A DNA stretch of 11,356 bases from an uncultured Paracoccus sp. (GTDB taxonomy: Bacteria; Pseudomonadota; Alphaproteobacteria; Rhodobacterales; Rhodobacteraceae): positions 1 through 11,356 of the forward strand of contig CAKTBJ010000055.1 of assembly GCA_934533075.1 (NCBI GenBank), given 5' to 3'. The position numbers were made by a program, and so were the translations under genes. A model generated the notes under the pieces. That model saw only the letters and a list, made by a program, of their open reading frames with translations, was not told where the DNA came from and did no database searches. Of this stretch, positions 7,420 to 11,356 are shown one piece after another; the stretch's first letter is position 1, and the number at the start of each line of letters is the position of its first letter.

Positions 7420-8460
7420 ATGCCCAAGGACCTCGCCAGCCTGATCCGCGACAGCGCCGCCTCGGCGGGCGAGCGCAAGGTGGCGGCCGCGCTGCTGGAG
7501 GGGTTTCCCTTCCATGCCCTGACCACGGTCGAGGCGCTGGCCGGCCGTGCCGGGGTCAGCAGCCCCACCGTGCTGCGCTATCTGGCGCGGCTGGGATTCG
7601 CGCGCTTCGCCGATTTCCAGACGCGGGTGCTGGCCGAGATGCGGCGCCAGGCCGGCTCGCCGCTGGAGGCGCTGGATGCACCGGAGACGGGCGGACATCC
7701 CTATCAGGCGGCGCTGCTGCGGCAGGCCGAGGCCCTGCGCCGGACCGCCGAGGCCGCGGTGCCGGCGGAATTCGACGCCTTCGTGGCGCTGCTGGCCCAT
7801 CCGCGCCACCGCATCCTGTGCCTTGGCGGGCGCTACAGCCAGAACCTTGCGCGCCGGCTGTCGCGGCAATTGGCGCAGGTACGCGCCGATGTGCAGCAAC
7901 TGGAACCGCCCCCCGGCTTCCGGCACGAGCCGGTGCTGGACATGGGCCCGCGCGACGTGCTGGTGCTGTTCGACTATCGCCGCTATCAGCCCGACATGCT
8001 GGGTTTCGCCCGGCTGGCGCGCGAGACCGGGGCGCGCATCGCGCTGTTCACGGATGCGGGACGCTCGCCCATCGCCGGGCTGGCGCATGCGGTGCTGACA
8101 GCGAAGGAGGCCGAGATCTCGCCCTTCGGCTCGCGCATCGTAGCGACGGCGCAGATCGAGACGGTGGTGGCGGCGGTGCTGGGCCATGATCGCGCGGCGG
8201 CCCGCAAGCGGCTGGAACGCATCGAGGATCTGCGCAGCCGGCTGGACCTGCTGACCCGGCAGGCCGAGGAGGAGGCAGGCGAGGCGGACCCGGCGGGCGA
8301 CCCGGACCGGAACCGGACCGGAGAACCGACCGGCCGATGGTCGGGGGACGGAACGGGGAAGGGTGAAGCATATCCGGCCCGTCCCACCGCCGACAGGACC
8401 GGCATGCCCCCCGCCCTGCACCAACCCGACGGCCAGAGCGGAGACAGTTCAAAGCCATGA
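7420..8460 (+). CDS. MurR/RpiR family transcriptional regulator (HTH plus SIS domain)
   Basis: This 346-residue protein has the two-domain build of RpiR/MurR regulators. An N-terminal helix-turn-helix of the HTH_6 type occupies about residues 1-77, with the recognition region VEALAGRAGVSSPTVLRYLA (37-56). A SIS-like sugar-phosphate or effector-binding domain covers about 118-257 (RILCLGGRYS at 131-140, DVLVLFDYRRY at 179-189, GARIALFTD at 204-212). The family usually has about 280-300 residues. Here about 60 extra hydrophilic, Gly/Asp/Arg/Pro-rich residues follow position 285 and run directly into the next start codon. The stop overlaps the downstream gene as ATGA (8457-8460). Divergent placement from the binding-protein gene suggests it controls that gene and its own operon. 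The effector is unknown; it could be a sugar phosphate or a catabolic intermediate. Confidence 0.88.
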   Translation: MPKDLASLIRDSAASAGERKVAAALLEGFPFHALTTVEALAGRAGVSSPTVLRYLARLGFARFADFQTRVLAEMRRQAGSPLEALDAPETGGHPYQAALLRQAEALRRTAEAAVPAEFDAFVALLAHPRHRILCLGGRYSQNLARRLSRQLAQVRADVQQLEPPPGFRHEPVLDMGPRDVLVLFDYRRYQPDMLGFARLARETGARIALFTDAGRSPIAGLAHAVLTAKEAEISPFGSRIVATAQIETVVAAVLGHDRAAARKRLERIEDLRSRLDLLTRQAEEEAGEADPAGDPDRNRTGEPTGRWSGDGTGKGEAYPARPTADRTGMPPALHQPDGQSGDSSKP

Positions 8461-9197
8461 CCCGGATCGAGCCGATCATCCTCAATCCCGAAGGCGCCCT
8501 GCCCGGCCTGATCGTCGTCGATCACGCCGGCACGGACCGGCCCGAGGCCCTGGTGCCCCCGGATTTCGCCACCGAATGGCTGGGCACGCATCACTTCACC
8601 GATCTGGGCGCGGACGGGCTGGCACGGGCCTTGGCGGCGCGGCTGGATGTGCCGGTGGTGCTGGGCACCGTCAGCCGGCTGGTTCTGGACGTGAACCGCT
8701 GGCTGGACGATCCGCGCTCGATCCTGGCGCAGGTCGAGGGGCGGGATCTGGCCGGAAATGCCCTCGATGCCGAAGCCCGGCTGGCCCGGCAGGAGGCGAT
8801 CTTCTGGCCCTATCACGAGGCGGTGGGCCGCCTCTGGCATCGCCAATGCGCCCGGCATCGGGCGCCGCTGTTCTTTGCGCTGCACAGTTGCACCCGCACC
8901 TTCGACGGCTTCCGGCGGCCCTGGGACGGCGGCACCATCTGGCATGACGACGCGATCCTGTCGCACAGCCTGCTGGCCTCGCTGGGCCGCGACAGCGGGC
9001 TGACGCTGGGAGACAACCAGCCTTATACCGGCCGCACCGGCAGCTATACGCTGGACCGCCACAGCTTCGGCAGCGGCCTGCCGGCCTGCGGCTTCGAGGT
9101 CAGCAACGACCTGCTGGAAACCGAGGCCGACCGGCTGGCATGGGCCGACCGGCTGGCCAGCGCCCTGTCCGACGCGATGCGCGGGCTGGCCCGATGA
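8457..9197 (+). CDS. N-formylglutamate amidohydrolase family protein
   Basis: The 246-residue protein belongs to the N-formylglutamate amidohydrolase (FGase, PF05013) family of metal-dependent amide hydrolases; HutG-type members cleave N-formylglutamate to glutamate and formate at the end of one histidine-degradation route. Family landmarks are DHAG (22-25), DLGADGLARALA (49-60), SRLVLDVNR (73-81), WPYHEAV (117-123), LHSCTRTF (142-149), DNQPYTGRTGSYTLDRH (186-202) and CGFEVSNDLL (211-220). In the last motif the family usually has Glu-Ile/Val-Arg-x-Asp; here Arg is replaced by Ser, so the true substrate may differ. There is no signal peptide, so it is cytoplasmic. Its start overlaps the regulator stop (ATGA); GGAG (8440-8443) is 13 bases upstream, so translation probably depends on coupling. 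No other hut gene is present. Confidence 0.88.
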   Translation: MTRIEPIILNPEGALPGLIVVDHAGTDRPEALVPPDFATEWLGTHHFTDLGADGLARALAARLDVPVVLGTVSRLVLDVNRWLDDPRSILAQVEGRDLAGNALDAEARLARQEAIFWPYHEAVGRLWHRQCARHRAPLFFALHSCTRTFDGFRRPWDGGTIWHDDAILSHSLLASLGRDSGLTLGDNQPYTGRTGSYTLDRHSFGSGLPACGFEVSNDLLETEADRLAWADRLASALSDAMRGLAR

Positions 9198-9248
9198 CCG
9201 GCGCGGCGGGCCAGCCGCAAACCGGCACCCCCCCGACGCGACCACGCA

Positions 9249-9300
9249 GACTTGTCCACGCCCGGAGACCCCCAAGGGAGTCGGAGGGGGTGGGCAAGTC
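9249..9300. repeat. 52-bp palindromic intergenic element (REP-like or attenuator hairpin)
   Basis: The outer arms GACTTGTCCAC (9249-9259) and GTGGGCAAGTC (9290-9300) pair over 11 positions with a single G:T wobble. Inside, GACCCCC (9267-9273) can fold onto GGGAGTC (9276-9282), or CCCCC (9269-9273) can pair with the G-run at 9286-9290, giving competing structures. It occupies most of the 151-base gap between two same-strand genes, and no second copy was seen in the window. It could be a dispersed repetitive extragenic palindrome, an mRNA processing or stability element, or an attenuator lowering expression of the downstream oxidoreductase. Confidence 0.65.
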
Positions 9301-9348
9301 GGGCAGCCCGCGCCGCAGCCCCTCCCTCCCCACGACAAGGCATCCCGC

Positions 9349-10632
9349 ATGACCGCGCCCCTGCACCGCAACCCGCCTTACGCCCTGACCGCCCCGCCGG
9401 CGCCGCCGACCCCGGCCTTGCAGGGCGACATCCGCGCCCGGATCGCCATCGTCGGCGGCGGCTTCACCGGGCTGATCGCCGCGCGGGAACTCGCCCGGCG
9501 CGGCGCGCAGGTGGCGGTGGTCGAGGCGGGCGAACTGGGCGCGGGCGGCTCGGGCCGCAATCATGGGCAATGCATTCCGGTCTTCGGCTATCTCGATCCC
9601 GGAGTGATCCCGCAAAAGGGCTGCGAGTTGCTGCGCGAGGCCGGGCGCCTGGTCTTCGACGACATCGCCCGCGACGGCATCGAATGCGAGGCGGTGCAGA
9701 AGGGCACGCTTGCGGCCGCGCATAATGCCGAGGGCGTCGCCCGCGCCCGTGCCGTGCACGCGAAATATGCCGCTTTGGGCAAGGCCGGCGACTGGCTGTC
9801 GCGGGACGAGGTGGCGGCGCTGACCGGCAACGACCGTTTCCCAGGCGGCTGGGTGCATCGGGATGGCGGGCACCTGAACCCGCTGGCCTATGTGCGCGGC
9901 CTTGCCCGCGCGGCGATGGCGGCGGGCGCGGCGGTCCATACGCAAAGCCCGGCCATCGCCCTCACGCGCGAGGGCGATGGCTGGCGGGTCACGACCCCGC
10001 AGGGCAGCATCCTCGCCGACCGGGTGGGCTTTGCCACCAATGCCTATCCCACCGGCGCCGTGCCCGGCTCCTTCGCCCGCAGCGCGGTGATCCTGACCAG
10101 CTACGGCCTCGCCAGCCGGCCCCTGACCGAGGCGCAGCGGGCCGCGGTCATGCCCTCGGGGATGAATTTCGGCGACACCCATCGCGACCCGATGTTCTTC
10201 CGCATCGACGCGCAGGGCCGCATCATCACCGGCGGCCTGGTCGAGCCGCGCCGGGGCCGCGACAGCGCCCTGACCGCGCAGCTGCTGACCCGGCGGCTGG
10301 CGGGCCTCTATCCGGTGCTGGAGGGGCTGGAATGGGACCACCACTGGTCGGGGCGGCTGGCGGTTTCGGTCGAGCAGCGGCCCCAGCTTTACGATCTGGG
10401 GCCGGGGCTGTGGGGGCTGTCGGGCTATACCGGGCGGGGCGTGCCGACCTCGGCGGCGCTGGGCCGGGTGCTGGCGGCGGCGCTGATCGACCGGGCCGAG
10501 GCCGAAGCCCTGTGGACGATCCGCAAACCGGCGGCGATCCCGCTGCGGCAGGTGATCGGCGCCGCGGTGCAGGTGTTCCGCGGCCCGTGGAACAAGCTGC
10601 GCGACCGGATCGAGGCCCGGCGGGAAGGGTAA
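9349..10632 (+). CDS. FAD-dependent oxidoreductase, DAO / gamma-glutamylputrescine oxidase-like family
   Basis: The 427-residue protein has the architecture of the D-amino-acid-oxidase-like flavoproteins (PF01266), nearest in style to PuuB/OrdL amine oxidases. The N-terminal Rossmann motif is RIAIVGGGFTGLIAARELAR (31-50), with GGGFTG (36-41) and Glu59 at the end of the second strand for the FAD ribose. GAGGSGRNHGQ (64-74) matches the GASGRNGG segment near the flavin. HLNPLAYVRGLARA (175-188) and GYTGRGVPTSAALGR (359-373) are typical family motifs, the latter near the C-terminal FAD contact. Such enzymes oxidise secondary or primary amines or amino acids and commonly make hydrogen peroxide. 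The first 28 residues are Pro/Ala-rich, with no signal peptide. AAGG (9337-9340) lies eight bases before the ATG. It is probably co-transcribed with the amidohydrolase, and its stop is six bases before the first CRISPR repeat. The substrate is not determinable from sequence alone. Confidence 0.92.
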   Translation: MTAPLHRNPPYALTAPPAPPTPALQGDIRARIAIVGGGFTGLIAARELARRGAQVAVVEAGELGAGGSGRNHGQCIPVFGYLDPGVIPQKGCELLREAGRLVFDDIARDGIECEAVQKGTLAAAHNAEGVARARAVHAKYAALGKAGDWLSRDEVAALTGNDRFPGGWVHRDGGHLNPLAYVRGLARAAMAAGAAVHTQSPAIALTREGDGWRVTTPQGSILADRVGFATNAYPTGAVPGSFARSAVILTSYGLASRPLTEAQRAAVMPSGMNFGDTHRDPMFFRIDAQGRIITGGLVEPRRGRDSALTAQLLTRRLAGLYPVLEGLEWDHHWSGRLAVSVEQRPQLYDLGPGLWGLSGYTGRGVPTSAALGRVLAAALIDRAEAEALWTIRKPAAIPLRQVIGAAVQVFRGPWNKLRDRIEARREG

Positions 10633-10638
10633 ACCCGC

Positions 10639-10868
10639 GTCGCGCTCCCTGCGGGAGCGTGGATCGAAACCCCTTCGGCATGGGCAAGGGTCTCGCGCAT
10701 CGCTGTCGCCCCCTGCGCGGGAGCGTGGATCGAAACCTTTGATCAGCGGCAACGCTGCAGCCGCGCAATGTCGCTCCCTGCGCGGGAGCGCGGATAGAAA
10801 CCAACCATTCGACCGGGCGAACTGGTCCAGACAGGCGTCGCTCCCTGCGCAAGAGCACGGATTGAAAC
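10639..10868 (+). CRISPR. Small decayed CRISPR array, four 32-bp repeats, type I-C-like
   Basis: Repeats lie at 10639-10670, 10705-10736, 10770-10801 and 10837-10868, all 32 bp, separated by spacers of 34, 33 and 35 bp (10671-10704, 10737-10769, 10802-10836). Period is 65-67 bp. Shared pattern is GTCGCTCCCTGC at the 5' end, a CGCTCCC/GGGAGCG hairpin, and GTGGATCGAAAC at the 3' end, which resembles the I-C subtype repeat and its GAAAC 3' handle. Against the consensus, repeat 2 has one change (position 6), repeat 3 has two (22 and 27), repeat 4 has five (15, 16, 21, 22, 27; two of them break the stem), and repeat 1 has a compensating 2-base shift that shortens the loop from five to three. No two repeats are identical. 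No cas gene or AT-rich leader is present in the window; the upstream flank is the oxidoreductase gene. Confidence 0.9.
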
Positions 10869-11021
10869 CTTCTGGTGTCGTTTCTCGAACTGCGCCCCGG
10901 TCTCGGTGGCGGCGGCCATCGTCCGGATGCCGCTGACGTGGCTCTCAGGCTGGACCTTTGCCATGATAGCCCCTCTGGCAACGCCGTCGATCTCGACCGG
11001 GATGCCTTTGGCAGAGCATGC
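10869..11021 (-). pseudogene. Possible protein-coding remnant next to the last CRISPR repeat
   Basis: On the minus strand, the frame from 11021 (just after a TAG at 11022-11024) to the edge of repeat 4 reads as a protein-like sequence including AKGIPVEIDGVARG and MAKVQPESHVSGIRTM (ATG at 10964), with mostly G/C third positions. Beyond 10869 the frame enters the CRISPR repeats and becomes repeat-derived peptide until TGA at 10743-10745. It may be the broken end of a gene interrupted next to the array, or simply a fortuitous open frame. I do not recognise the family. Confidence 0.25.
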
Positions 11022-11356
11022 CTATGGGACTGCGTTCAACTGCCGCCCACCTTCGATTATATCTGATTCAGGACCTCCTGATCAAAAAAATTCCGAAACA
11101 TTCATTCTGCTGTCGATGCCGCCGGCTATCTCGCAGCGAGCACGACGTCGGAACAGTTTCTCGACTGTGCTGACGCACCTGATCACCGGTTTGCCGTTCG
11201 GGCGATTCACGATGGAGGCGGCCTATTGGAAGGGGAATATCCGTCCGAGTATCGGCCGGAATACAGAGAGAAGGGTAATATGCAGATTCTGTATCATGCG
11301 GAGAATTATCCGGCGGAGACCGCGACGGCAACCGGAGCGGATCGCGGGAATCGGGA
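10869..11356. other. Lower-GC flank after the CRISPR array, no recognised gene
   Basis: These 488 bases contain no gene I can name. By hand count 11041-11356 is about 55% G+C, clearly below the rest of the window. Two plus-strand frames stay open to the window edge: one from ATG 10963, whose translation turns Arg-rich and looks like a shadow, and one from 11082, after a stop at 11079-11081, which has a more protein-like acidic composition but no ATG until 11280. An imperfect inverted repeat GATTCAGGA/TCCTGATC (11065-11083) precedes a run of seven A. No transposase motif or terminal repeat was recognised. Confidence 0.45.

Noticed and set aside
5590..8424. A continuous 944-codon minus-strand open frame through the binding protein and beyond the signal peptide
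   Set aside because: Residues before the signal peptide at 7287 are antisense to the RpiR gene and cross the AT-rich promoter region; a secreted protein must start at the signal peptide.
3668..10632. Catalase as a dedicated partner of the peroxide-forming flavoprotein
   Set aside because: Functionally plausible, but the two genes are over 4 kb apart in separate transcription units with a strong terminator after catalase; sequence gives no specific link.
9100..10752. A 550-codon minus-strand open frame over the oxidoreductase
   Set aside because: It is the complement of a gene with clear FAD motifs, is Arg/Gly/Gln/His-rich, and at its N-terminus reads peptides derived from CRISPR repeats.
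10226..10981. Minus-strand frame with repeated phrases such as SIRAPAQGAT and FRSTLPRRG
   Set aside because: The repeated peptides are translations of the CRISPR repeats, a common false gene call.
10875..11066. 63-codon plus-strand open frame after the array
   Set aside because: No ribosome binding site, no recognisable similarity, and it overlaps a more coding-like minus-strand frame.
11065..11083. Hairpin GATTCAGGA/TCCTGATC beside a run of seven A, as a terminator
   Set aside because: The stem has a bulge, and the A-run follows it on the plus strand, so the T-run precedes the hairpin on the minus strand; wrong geometry in both directions.

Overview
The window is about 11.4 kb of very GC-rich DNA, roughly two thirds G+C in the genes. 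The gene types (Dpp/Opp-type peptide transporter, CaiB/BaiF CoA-transferase, small-subunit catalase, RpiR regulator, N-formylglutamate amidohydrolase, DAO-type flavoprotein) and base composition suggest an alphaproteobacterium, most likely a Paracoccus or other Rhodobacteraceae relative. The genus is an inference from style, not from a marker gene.

Layout. (1) 1-1955, plus strand: the end of a peptide-transporter operon, with the last codons of an inner-membrane permease followed by two ATPases, all joined by ATGA stop/start overlaps. (2) 2118-3320, minus strand: a family III (CaiB/BaiF) CoA-transferase, convergent with the transporter. (3) 3668-5173, plus strand: a heme catalase closed by a 13-bp terminator hairpin. 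(4) 5209-5541: no recognisable gene. (5) 5590-7287, minus strand: a secreted peptide-type solute-binding protein with eight cysteines and its own terminator. (6) 7288-7419: an AT-rich divergent promoter region with two short inverted repeats. (7) 7420-10632, plus strand: an RpiR/SIS regulator, an N-formylglutamate amidohydrolase-family hydrolase overlapping it by ATGA, then, after a 52-bp palindromic element, a PuuB/DAO-type FAD oxidoreductase. (8) 10639-10868: a four-repeat, three-spacer CRISPR array with type I-C-like repeats, all four different, starting six bases after the oxidoreductase stop, with no leader and no cas genes in view. (9) 10869-11356: lower-GC flank (about 55% in its last 316 bases by hand count) with no recognised gene.

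How the genes may work together: the binding protein, regulator, amidohydrolase and oxidoreductase form a plausible regulated uptake-and-catabolism module for an amino-acid or peptide-derived amide or amine. The transporter core at 1-1955 is of the type that would serve such a binding protein but is separated from it by the CoA-transferase and catalase and lies on the opposite strand. The CRISPR remnant and the compositionally different flank suggest an accessory-DNA boundary at the right end. I found no clearly new defence or enzyme system. The strongest points for a second look are the decayed orphan array and its flank, the amidohydrolase/flavoprotein module, and the palindrome at 9249-9300.
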